61,019 nucleotides of DNA from an uncultured Pelagibacteraceae bacterium (GTDB taxonomy: Bacteria > Pseudomonadota > Alphaproteobacteria > Pelagibacterales > Pelagibacteraceae). Numbering within the stretch: position 1 is the first letter of the stretch; every line of letters begins with the position of its first letter. Shown here piece by piece: positions 53,888-61,019 of the stretch. A program made the translations under genes and the position numbers. The DNA is taken from the NCBI GenBank assembly GCA_902555465.1, contig CACDSN010000007.1, forward strand, positions 1 to 61,019, read 5' to 3'. The notes beneath the pieces were generated by a model that was not told where the DNA came from, did no database searches, and saw nothing but the letters and a program-made list of their open reading frames with translations.

Positions 53888-54619
53888 ATGAGAATACTAT
53901 TAATTTTAATTTCAATTGGCTTTATTACAGCTGTTAAAGCTGATGAAATATATAATTTAATTAAAATACCTAATTTGGATATATATAAAATCGACACAAA
54001 AAATAAAATTAGATATTTAAATACAAGTAATGATTTTAGAATTGGTTTAGAAAAAAATATAACTTGCGCCAGAACTGAACCAAATAACCTTAGTAATAAG
54101 TTTTTGATAATAAAAAAAAACTTAAACAGTTACAGCCCTAGTTTTTTAAAAAAAAACAATATTAGATATTTAGTAATGTGTGAAAATTTATTTATTTCTA
54201 ATATCAACACTGGTGGAATACCTGATACTAAGAAAAGAACACTTGTTATTGATATTAATTTTAATCCAAAATATTTTGAAAGAATGATACATCATGAAAT
54301 TTTTCATATGATACAAAAGAGTAATTCAAAATATTTTGACGAGGAAAAATGGGTTTCATTAAATACAAAAGACTTTGAATATGCGAAATGTTCTACTTGT
54401 TCAGATCGTTTAAATTTGGATCTTTATAAAAATACAGAAGGTTTTTTGACAGAGTACTCTAAATCAATTCCATCTGAGGATATGGCTGAAGTATTTTCAT
54501 TTTTAATGACGGATAAAGCTAAGGTTGAGGATAAATCGGACAATGATATAATTTTAAAAAATAAGATAAATTTTATTAAATCTAGCTTATCAAAAATAGA
54601 TAGTTCATTTAAATTCTAA
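53888..54619 (+). CDS. predicted exported zinc metalloprotease-like protein
   Basis: A 243-residue protein with a signal peptide (about 1-18, LLILISIGFITAVKA). A zincin-like motif HHEIFHMIQ (HExxH) lies near residue 136, and ETEG-like downstream acidic residues occur in KNTEGFLTEYSKSIPSEDMAEVFSF near 182-206, which could give the third metal ligand. Two Cys (KCSTCSD) sit between. The rest is not recognised. Its stop overlaps the ATG of the following cyclophilin by one base (TAATG), suggesting they work in the same compartment, the periplasm. Confidence 0.65.
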   Translation: MRILLILISIGFITAVKADEIYNLIKIPNLDIYKIDTKNKIRYLNTSNDFRIGLEKNITCARTEPNNLSNKFLIIKKNLNSYSPSFLKKNNIRYLVMCENLFISNINTGGIPDTKKRTLVIDINFNPKYFERMIHHEIFHMIQKSNSKYFDEEKWVSLNTKDFEYAKCSTCSDRLNLDLYKNTEGFLTEYSKSIPSEDMAEVFSFLMTDKAKVEDKSDNDIILKNKINFIKSSLSKIDSSFKF

Positions 54620-55263
54620 TGATTAACAAAGTTAAGGTCTCACTTTCTGAAAAAATATTATTTGTTTTTCTTATTTTACTATTTCTGATCACTTTTGGCT
54701 CATATTTTTTATTGAAAGATAAATGTTTATTTGTAAAAAAAATTAATCTGAATGAAGTCAATTTTGCAAATAAAGAAAATATTGTTGTTATGAATGTAGA
54801 ATGTGGAAATGTTATAATAGAATTAGATCCTGCTATCTCTCCAAATTCAGTGGAACGTTTTAAATCATTAATAAAAAATGGATCCTATGATGGCTCAACA
54901 TTTTATAGAGTTATTAAAGATACTTTGATTCAATCAGGTGATTTAGAGTACGGTAATATTGATGATATTAACTATACAAAAATAGGAACAGGTAAATCAG
55001 GTCTGGGATTATTGAAATCTGAACTTAGCGATGAATTTGAATTTAAAAAAGGTAGTGTGGCGTTTGCAAGAAAAGATAATTTTGATACAGAAGACAGTGA
55101 ATTTTTTATTACTTTGAAAGATATTCCTATATATCAAGGAGAATATACACCGTTAGGTAAAGTTATTTATGGAATTGAAGCTTTAGAAAAAATTAAATCA
55201 GGAAATAAATCAGCATATGTTTTAAGGCCTGACTATATAAATTATTTTAAATTGTTAGACTAA
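54619..55263 (+). CDS. membrane-anchored cyclophilin-type peptidyl-prolyl isomerase
   Basis: A 214-residue protein with an N-terminal signal anchor (about 13-32, ILFVFLILLFLITFGSYF) followed by a cyclophilin domain: VVMNVECGNVIIELDPAISPNS near 56, VERFKSLIKNGSYDGSTFYRVI near 78 with the catalytic Arg in FYRVI, GSVAFARKDNFDTEDSEFFITL near 146 and YTPLGKVIYGIEALEKI near 173. Speeds proline isomerisation during folding in the periplasm. Coupled to the zincin-like gene by a one-base overlap; convergent overlap of 4 bases with the fused beta-oxidation gene. Confidence 0.88.
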   Translation: MINKVKVSLSEKILFVFLILLFLITFGSYFLLKDKCLFVKKINLNEVNFANKENIVVMNVECGNVIIELDPAISPNSVERFKSLIKNGSYDGSTFYRVIKDTLIQSGDLEYGNIDDINYTKIGTGKSGLGLLKSELSDEFEFKKGSVAFARKDNFDTEDSEFFITLKDIPIYQGEYTPLGKVIYGIEALEKIKSGNKSAYVLRPDYINYFKLLD

Positions 55264-57482
55264 TTTACTAATGGTTTTCCAGTAGCTAATGTATGTTTAA
55301 TTCTTTCTTGAGTTTTTTTATTTTCAATTAATCTCATAAAAGCATCTAATTCTAATTTAAAAAATTCATCCTCTGAAATTGTTTTATCTAAAGTTGTATC
55401 TCCACCACTCAAAACATTTGCTAACTCTATTCCAACAACCATACCATGATCTAAAATAACTTTTTCGTTGTATAATTTTTCTAATATTTTAACCATTTTT
55501 TCCTTCAAAGGTTTTCCTGAAAGTTTAAACTTACATTGAGCAGGAGGTATGAAATTTTTATTTTCATCTAGCAGTTTTTTTGATGCAGAAAATAAGCTAT
55601 TTCTATTCATAATTTTTTTGTCCTCAGGCTTTAAATATTTTAAAGGTTCGGCTTCAACTGGTGAGGTTGCTGTCTTAGCATAACCAATTATATCGAACAC
55701 TTTTAATGGTGCATAATCTGGATCTTTCTTTGCCTCATCTGTTTGTGACCATCTCCACAACATTTCTTTACAACCTCCTCCTGCGGGAATTAAACCTACG
55801 ATGGTTTCAACTAAACCAATTACTATATTTGTATGTGATGCAACAAAATTACTTTGAACTAATACCTCAAAACCTCCACCCAAAGTTAAACCTGATGGGG
55901 CTGAGACAACAGGATATTTTGAATATTTTAGTTCTTTACAAGTATCTTGAAAATATTTAATAAATTTTTCTACAGATTTTAAATCTCTGTTATCTACAAA
56001 ATTCATTGTATAAGTTAAATTTACACCAGCAGAAAATTGCATACTTTCATTCATAATTATTAAAGGTTTATCTGTTGCTGCCTTTAGAGCATCCATCGAA
56101 TCATAATCGAGAGCATTAGCTTTAGTTGTAAATTCAACAATATTGAAATCTTTAAATCTATGAGTAATCGCAGATTTGTTTTTTTCTAATTTTAAAGCCT
56201 GAGGTCGAATTTTACCAAGTGTTTCAATATTTGTATAAAGCTGTCTTTCACCATAAAAATTTTCATTTTTAGATTTTGATAAATCTTCAAGAAATTTATT
56301 TCCTTCAAATTCATCTACTCTTTCAAAAAAATTTTTTACACCTATTTCTTTTAACATTTCAAATGGACCCATTGCCCAATTGAAACCAAGTCTCATTGCT
56401 TCATCTATGTCGTTAAATTTATCTGTTATTCCCGGAACTAATGAAGATGCGTATTTTATTATTTTAGAGATCACTGACCATGCATAATCTCCATACTTAT
56501 CTTTTCGACTTATCAAGTTATTGATATCTGTAATTTCAATTTTAAGATCAATTTTTTTTGATGGTGAGTACTCGCCACTATCTAAATTTATTGCCTCTAA
56601 AATCTTTTGATTATTTTCTTTATTCATCCGATAAAATCCACCTTTACCTTTTCTTCCAGTATAACCATTCTCAATTAATTTATTTATTAGTGGAATATTT
56701 TTTGCAACTGGTTGGAAAGGATCGTTTTCAGGAAGTTCTTTAATAAAACTTTTCAATACATCTGCCATTAGATCAATTCCAATCAAATCATAGAGACCAA
56801 AAACACCTGTTTTAGGGACTCCCATTGGTCTACCAAATACTGCATCGGCTTCCTCTATAGATAATTTCATTTTAAATGCTTCGGTCATTGCGACTTGCAT
56901 CGCATATACGCCAATTCTATTTCCTAAAAATCCTGGTGTATCATTACAAACTATAGCTCCTTTACCAAGTTCTTCCTCGCAAAAATTTTTAAGTGAATTA
57001 ATTTTATTAAGATCATTATTTTCATTTTTCACAATTTCTAATAAACCCATGTATCTAACGGGGTTAAAGAAATGAGTTATACAAAAATCTTTCTTTTCTT
57101 CATTTGTTAATTTTTCAGATAAAACTTTAATAGGAATAGATGAAGTGTTAGATGAAACTATCGCTCCATCTTTTCTATTTTTAAATATTTTTTCATAAAT
57201 GTTATGTTTAATATCTATTCTTTCAACAACTGCCTCAACTATCCAATCGGCTTCTCTAACAACATCGAAGTTGTCATTAATGTTTCCAACTTTGATATTT
57301 TCTATTTTTGATTTATCTATTAAAAGAGGTGGTCTTGATTTATAAATCCTATCTCTAGCTTTTTCACTTATTTCAGTTTTAAGATCTAAAAGTGTAACTG
57401 GGACATTTGCGTTGCACAAATGAGCCGCTATACCACTTCCCATTGTACCCGATCCAATAATTACTACTTTTTTTATATCCAT
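55260..57482 (-). CDS. fused 3-hydroxyacyl-CoA dehydrogenase / enoyl-CoA hydratase
   Basis: A 740-residue multifunctional beta-oxidation protein with the dehydrogenase first: NAD-binding VVIIGSGTMGSGIAAHLCNA at 6-25, ITHFFNPVRYMGLLEIV near 135 with the catalytic His, NRIGVYAMQVAMTEAF near 188 and the C-terminal dehydrogenase domain to about 400. The hydratase domain follows from about 450 (ITHRFKDFNIVEFTTKANALD, SGLTLGGGFEVLVQSN, VGLIPAGGGCKEML). This order is opposite to FadB, where the hydratase comes first. Catalyses hydration of enoyl-CoA and oxidation of 3-hydroxyacyl-CoA. No thiolase gene is adjacent. Confidence 0.9.
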   Translation of the reverse strand: MDIKKVVIIGSGTMGSGIAAHLCNANVPVTLLDLKTEISEKARDRIYKSRPPLLIDKSKIENIKVGNINDNFDVVREADWIVEAVVERIDIKHNIYEKIFKNRKDGAIVSSNTSSIPIKVLSEKLTNEEKKDFCITHFFNPVRYMGLLEIVKNENNDLNKINSLKNFCEEELGKGAIVCNDTPGFLGNRIGVYAMQVAMTEAFKMKLSIEEADAVFGRPMGVPKTGVFGLYDLIGIDLMADVLKSFIKELPENDPFQPVAKNIPLINKLIENGYTGRKGKGGFYRMNKENNQKILEAINLDSGEYSPSKKIDLKIEITDINNLISRKDKYGDYAWSVISKIIKYASSLVPGITDKFNDIDEAMRLGFNWAMGPFEMLKEIGVKNFFERVDEFEGNKFLEDLSKSKNENFYGERQLYTNIETLGKIRPQALKLEKNKSAITHRFKDFNIVEFTTKANALDYDSMDALKAATDKPLIIMNESMQFSAGVNLTYTMNFVDNRDLKSVEKFIKYFQDTCKELKYSKYPVVSAPSGLTLGGGFEVLVQSNFVASHTNIVIGLVETIVGLIPAGGGCKEMLWRWSQTDEAKKDPDYAPLKVFDIIGYAKTATSPVEAEPLKYLKPEDKKIMNRNSLFSASKKLLDENKNFIPPAQCKFKLSGKPLKEKMVKILEKLYNEKVILDHGMVVGIELANVLSGGDTTLDKTISEDEFFKLELDAFMRLIENKKTQERIKHTLATGKPLVN

Positions 57483-57519
57483 TTTAAGATTGTATATATC
57501 AATAGACTATTTAGGTAAA

Positions 57520-58374
57520 TTATCTATTTATTCCTCTTAACCTCTCAGATCTTCTTCTAAGAAGCTCAGCACTCACCAGAATTAAAACTGACAAAACAAT
57601 TAAACAAGTCGCGACTGCTAAGATTGTTGGGCTTAGCTGTTCTCTTAAACCTGTCCACATTTGAATTGGAATTGTTGTATTATCTAATCCTGCTAAAAAT
57701 AGGACAACTACAACTTCATCGAAAGATGTAACAAAAGCGAATAATCCACCTGATATGACGCCAGGTAAAATTAATGGCAAAGTAATTTTCATGAAAGTGT
57801 TAACTGGATTGCTGCCCAAACTAGCTGCAGCTCTCGTTACACTATGGTCAAATCCGGAAAGTGTTGCTGTAACTGTTATTACTACAAACGGTGTGCCTAA
57901 AATAATATGTGCTATTACAATTCCAAGATGTGTTGCTGCTAATCCAACTTTTGCTATAAAGAAAAAAATTGCAACACCTGAAATAATTAGCGGAACTATC
58001 ATTGGCGATATCAATGTAGCCATAATCAAACCCTTGTAAGGCATATGTCTACTACTTAAACCTAATGCAGCAACTGTACCTAAAATTACTGATCCAAGAG
58101 TTGCGAAAATCGCAATTATGAAACTATTTTTAGCCGCAAGTCCCCATGGGTTTTTTGTTCCATAAATCATATCCTCATACCATCTTAATGAAAAAGCATC
58201 TGGATCTAGTCTTTTCATCCCTTCTGAGAATACTAAAAATTCTTCAGCATTGAATGACAACGGAAAAATTACAAATAAAGGTGCAATTAAAAAGAAAAAT
58301 ACAAAAGTACAAATTCCTAAATAGAAATAATGCCAAACTCTATATCGTGTCTCTGTATACTTCGGTAATGCCAT
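57520..58374 (-). CDS. potC: spermidine/putrescine-type ABC transporter permease PotC
   Basis: A 284-residue inner-membrane permease with about six transmembrane helices. Conserved parts: FSLRWYEDMIYG near 62, GTVAALGLSSRH near 103, the EAA loop RAAASLGSNPVNTFMKITLPLILPG near 180 and FAFVTSFDEVVVVLFLAG near 209. It starts 2 bases after potB and ends the operon. The substrate may be polyamine or another amine; the PotABCD family also serves related cationic compounds. Confidence 0.92.
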   Translation of the reverse strand: MALPKYTETRYRVWHYFYLGICTFVFFFLIAPLFVIFPLSFNAEEFLVFSEGMKRLDPDAFSLRWYEDMIYGTKNPWGLAAKNSFIIAIFATLGSVILGTVAALGLSSRHMPYKGLIMATLISPMIVPLIISGVAIFFFIAKVGLAATHLGIVIAHIILGTPFVVITVTATLSGFDHSVTRAAASLGSNPVNTFMKITLPLILPGVISGGLFAFVTSFDEVVVVLFLAGLDNTTIPIQMWTGLREQLSPTILAVATCLIVLSVLILVSAELLRRRSERLRGINR

Positions 58375-58376
58375 AC

Positions 58377-59639
58377 TTATCCTAATTTAATATTATCAAC
58401 TCCAACTAATTTGTTATAAATCCAATAAACAACTAAAACTCCAGTTAATAACATTAATCCCATCGCTGATGCAAAGCTCCAGTCTAATGTTGTTTTCATG
58501 TGATATGCTATTTGGTTACTAATCAAGGTTCCTGAAGCACCTCCAACTAATGCTGGTGTAATGTAATATCCAATTGCTAAAATAAAAACTAACAAACAAC
58601 CCGCTCCTATTCCTGGAATTGTAAGAGGGAAATAAACTTTCCAAAATGCTACAAACGGTGTTCCTCCTAAAGATTTTCCTGCTCTCATCAGGCTAGGAGA
58701 TATTGTTTTCATAACACTATAAAGAGGTAATACCATAAAAGGTAATAAAATCTGGGTCATTGCAACATATGTGCCTACTTTGTTATACATCATCTCAGGT
58801 CTATTATCGTCTGATACCAAACCAATCATGACAAAAAAGTCATTCACAATTCCCTGTTGTTGTAGCAAGATCATCCAACTGGCGGTTCTGACAAGTAATG
58901 AAGTCCAAAAAGGAAGAAGCACACAAATCATTAATAAATTACTATATTTCATCGGTAGTGTTGCCAATAAATGTGCAATTGGATAACCCATTAAAAAACA
59001 AAATACAGTTACAAAAAAAGCAATTTCTAAAGTTCTCAGCCACAATATTCTATGAATACGTCTATCTTCTTCTACTTGAGCAATTCCACCATTTTCATCA
59101 ATGAATAAATCCATCCCTTTTAAATACTTCGCCATCGTATAAGGTGGTGCAGTTCTTTTAATCGCTCGCCAATATTCTACATTATTAAATCTTTTATGAA
59201 GTGATGTGATTTGTTCTTTAAAACTTCCACTTTCATCAATTTTATTTCTCTGAATTTGTCTAAATAATTTTTTTAAAATTGTATTAAAACCATTTTTTTC
59301 TTTGTTTAATCTTTGTGCAAGCTTTCCATGTTCTTTATTTTCAACTAATTTTTTAAAATCTATATAAAAATTTTCAAAAACACTCTCCTCTGGCATGTCT
59401 TGACCATCCCAGCTTTCCATCGATTTAAATGTATTTGGAAGCATATTGGTGATCATTTTATCATCAATACTTCTTGTAAACATTTCCCCTATTGGAAAAA
59501 CGTAAGTAATAATTAAGAATAATAATAATGGGCAAACAAGTAAAAAGGCTTTAATTTTATTTTTTCTTTCAGCCTTCTTTAGACTTTCCTCTAAAGGTAT
59601 GCCGTCTGTTGTTAAAATTTTATTTGTTTCACTGCTCAT
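58377..59639 (-). CDS. potB: spermidine/putrescine-type ABC transporter permease PotB with large periplasmic insert
   Basis: A 420-residue permease; usual PotB is about 280-300. After the first helix (about 35-51, LLVCPLLLFLIITYVFP) comes a hydrophilic region of about 150 residues (SIDDKMITNMLPNT to HRILWLRTLE) before the remaining five helices from about 205. The EAA-like loop MRAGKSLGGTPFVAFWKVYFPLTIPG near 317 is normal. The insert lies on the periplasmic side and could interact with the binding protein. A strong terminator separates this gene from the upstream binding-protein gene. Confidence 0.9.
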   Translation of the reverse strand: MSSETNKILTTDGIPLEESLKKAERKNKIKAFLLVCPLLLFLIITYVFPIGEMFTRSIDDKMITNMLPNTFKSMESWDGQDMPEESVFENFYIDFKKLVENKEHGKLAQRLNKEKNGFNTILKKLFRQIQRNKIDESGSFKEQITSLHKRFNNVEYWRAIKRTAPPYTMAKYLKGMDLFIDENGGIAQVEEDRRIHRILWLRTLEIAFFVTVFCFLMGYPIAHLLATLPMKYSNLLMICVLLPFWTSLLVRTASWMILLQQQGIVNDFFVMIGLVSDDNRPEMMYNKVGTYVAMTQILLPFMVLPLYSVMKTISPSLMRAGKSLGGTPFVAFWKVYFPLTIPGIGAGCLLVFILAIGYYITPALVGGASGTLISNQIAYHMKTTLDWSFASAMGLMLLTGVLVVYWIYNKLVGVDNIKLG

Positions 59640-59644
59640 AAAAA

Positions 59645-59670
59645 AAAGGGCGGTTAAATAACCGCCCTTT
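59645..59670 (-). terminator. intrinsic terminator after the PotD-like gene
   Basis: AAAGGGCGGTTA / TAACCGCCCTTT forms a perfect 12-base-pair stem with a two-A middle. On the minus strand seven T follow. It sits 37 bases after the potD-like stop and 5 bases before the potB start, so it likely limits potB and potC expression relative to the binding protein. Confidence 0.88.
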
Positions 59671-59707
59671 AAATATAGTATATAATTAAAGTCTTTGAAA
59701 CTTTAAA

Positions 59708-60823
59708 TTATAGTCCTGCTTTCATTGCTTCCCATTTTTCACCAAGCTCTGTGCCGTTGTCTGCCCAGAAGAATGGATCAACTAAGAAGTAATTTTTAGT
59801 GTTATCTGGAGCTGTTGGCATTGCCGGCATCATTTCTGTTTTACCGTCTTTGTACCAAGGCTCATTCTTTTTGATAACATCTAGAGATGATATTCTGTAT
59901 GGTGCGTAAGCAATATACTTAGCACTACCAGCTAACATTTCTGTATTTGTCATCATAGCAAGAGCTTTCTTAGCATCAGCTTCGTTTGGTCCACCTTTTA
60001 CAAGTGCGAAATATTCGTAGTCAAGACCTTGACCATCCCATACTTGTACAAGCGGTGCACCTTCGCCAACGATTGCATTAAAGAATCTTCCGTTCCAACC
60101 AGTTGCCATTACAACTTCACCACTCATTAAAAGTTCTGGTGGTTGAGCACCTGCTGACCAGAATACACATCCACCTTGTGGATCTGTACATAATGCTTTG
60201 ATTTTATCCATAGCTCTTTGAACACCTTTTTCAGTTTCTAAAGCTTTGTAAATTTTCTCTCCACCTTTTCCTGGTTTAATACCATCTGCTGCTAAAGCAA
60301 TTTCTAAGTTTGTAAGAGCACTTTTGTAAATTGCTCTTTTACCTGGAAACTTTTTAGTGTTGAAAAAATCTTTGATAGTTTTTGGAGTACCTTTAACATT
60401 GTTTTTGTTATAAGCGTAGTTCCAAGAATATAAGATGTTTCCTACAGCACATTTACTTGGCATTGGTGCAAAGAAATCTTTGCTTGCAGGAGTTCCATCT
60501 GGAGCTGCTGGAAAGTCTTTGTCGAAATCAAATTCTACAAATATTCCTTCGTCACATCCATTGATGGTATCAAATGCAAATACGTCAATAATATCCCACG
60601 TAATTGCACCTGCTTCTTTTTGAGCTTTAATTTCTGATAAACCACCTGAGTAGTCAACCCAATTAATCTCAATACCCAATTTTGCTGCAGTTGGGTCTCC
60701 ATAACCTAACTTTTGCGACTCTGTATATGCTCCACCCCATGACGCAACCGTAACTGCGAATGCTGAAGTAGTGATAGACAATGCAAAAGATAAAGCTAGG
60801 AAAAGCTTTGTTAATTTTTTCAT
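59708..60823 (-). CDS. potD: PotD-like ABC transporter substrate-binding protein
   Basis: A 371-residue periplasmic binding protein. Signal peptide about 1-23 (LFLALSFALSITTSAFA), then VTVASWGGAYTESQ, typical for the PotD/PotF family; IDVFAFDTINGCDEGIFVEFD near 78, YSWNYAYNKNNVKGTPKTIKDFF near 133 and FFWADNGTELGEKWEAM at the C-terminus match. Residues for a cationic ligand would be Asp/Glu and aromatics in the cleft. Strong Shine-Dalgarno ACGGAGGAT precedes the start. Between a partial potA-like gene upstream and a terminator downstream. Ligand not certain to be a polyamine. Confidence 0.92.
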   Translation of the reverse strand: MKKLTKLFLALSFALSITTSAFAVTVASWGGAYTESQKLGYGDPTAAKLGIEINWVDYSGGLSEIKAQKEAGAITWDIIDVFAFDTINGCDEGIFVEFDFDKDFPAAPDGTPASKDFFAPMPSKCAVGNILYSWNYAYNKNNVKGTPKTIKDFFNTKKFPGKRAIYKSALTNLEIALAADGIKPGKGGEKIYKALETEKGVQRAMDKIKALCTDPQGGCVFWSAGAQPPELLMSGEVVMATGWNGRFFNAIVGEGAPLVQVWDGQGLDYEYFALVKGGPNEADAKKALAMMTNTEMLAGSAKYIAYAPYRISSLDVIKKNEPWYKDGKTEMMPAMPTAPDNTKNYFLVDPFFWADNGTELGEKWEAMKAGL

Positions 60824-60931
60824 TTATCCTCCGTTTAAACGTTTTTTTAAAAGAATAATTACAACAATTTACAATTCATAAGTCAACAGTTCAAAAATAC
60901 TAAATGTGGATAATTTTAGAGTGATATTTGT

Positions 60932-61019
60932 TTACTTTGGGTCTAATGCTCTAGCATCATTGCTATTCCAGCCAATATTAATTTCGTTTCCTAGTTTAAT
61001 ATCCAAATTTGCTGAACTG
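60932..61019 (-). CDS. potA: PotA-like ABC transporter ATP-binding protein, C-terminal end only
   Basis: A frame entering from the right edge shows the last 28 codons (SSANLDIKLGNEINIGW, then NSNDARALDPK and stop). This fits the end of the TOBE domain of PotA-type ATPases, where GW and DARALD-like endings are common. It is in the same direction as potD, potB and potC and 108 bases upstream of potD, which would complete a potADBC operon. Only the tail is visible, so the call rests on context plus this short match. Confidence 0.7.
   Translation of the reverse strand, partial: SSANLDIKLGNEINIGWNSNDARALDPK

Overview
The window is a dense, strongly AT-rich chromosomal segment with tiny intergenic gaps (the longest is about 195 bases), many 0-4 base gene junctions and short regulatory spaces. 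Gene content (a TMAO uptake and demethylation locus, GmaS/Mgs N-methylglutamate genes, a sarcosine-oxidase-like operon, a PotADBC-type transporter, MetF/GcvT-like pairs) and base composition point to a SAR11 alphaproteobacterium (Pelagibacterales). This assignment is inferred from content and composition; no database search was made. No rRNA, tRNA, CRISPR array, insertion sequence or phage gene was recognised.

Region 1 (1-2136): the end of a MetF-like reductase overlaps a GcvT-like, probably tetrahydrofolate-dependent, demethylase of unknown substrate. A terminator follows, then a 33-codon membrane peptide coupled to a YIP1-like protein. Region 2 (2678-6055, minus): an M19-dipeptidase-like protein that has lost key metal ligands, a 552-residue unknown, a DUF3726-like protein and a 48-residue double-CxxC peptide form a tightly packed operon of unknown function. 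Region 3 (6096-11439): purEK, two metallo-beta-lactamase-fold enzymes (one ETHE1-like), an SRAP/YedK protein, a GNAT acetyltransferase, a small unknown and a lipoprotein.

Region 4 (11441-39409) is the metabolic core. A heterotetrameric sarcosine oxidase/N-methylglutamate dehydrogenase operon (soxBDAG order) is divergent from formate-THF ligase. Next come a class I amidotransferase, trimethylamine monooxygenase tmm (split by one base in an A7 run), a glycerol-3-phosphate dehydrogenase/glycerol kinase pair, the TMAO transporter tmoVW-X (with a MORN protein and a membrane protein inserted between W and X), TMAO demethylase tdm, a MarR-like regulator, a DAO-family flavoenzyme, gmaS, mgsABC, an unknown 136-residue protein, an ammonium transporter and a small membrane companion. 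Together they can take TMAO in, demethylate it to dimethylamine and formaldehyde, run methylamine through gamma-glutamylmethylamide and N-methylglutamate back to glutamate, oxidise the C1 units via THF and move ammonium. The dimethylamine-to-methylamine step is not recognised in the window.

Region 5 (39454-42537): a 52-residue membrane peptide, a second glutamine-synthetase-like ligase, a diaminopropionate ammonia-lyase-like PLP enzyme and an unknown 148-residue protein look like a separate nitrogen-compound operon. Region 6 (42540-48512, minus): csaA, lysE-like, aconitase, a TPR membrane protein, a BamB-like beta-propeller and a cupin in one packed operon. Region 7 (48536-53835): argE, then on the minus strand an NCS1 permease, an aldehyde dehydrogenase and an agmatinase-family ureohydrolase. 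Region 8 (53888-61019): a predicted zinc metalloprotease coupled to a membrane cyclophilin, a fused 3-hydroxyacyl-CoA dehydrogenase/enoyl-CoA hydratase, and a potADBC-type ABC transporter whose ATPase runs off the right edge.
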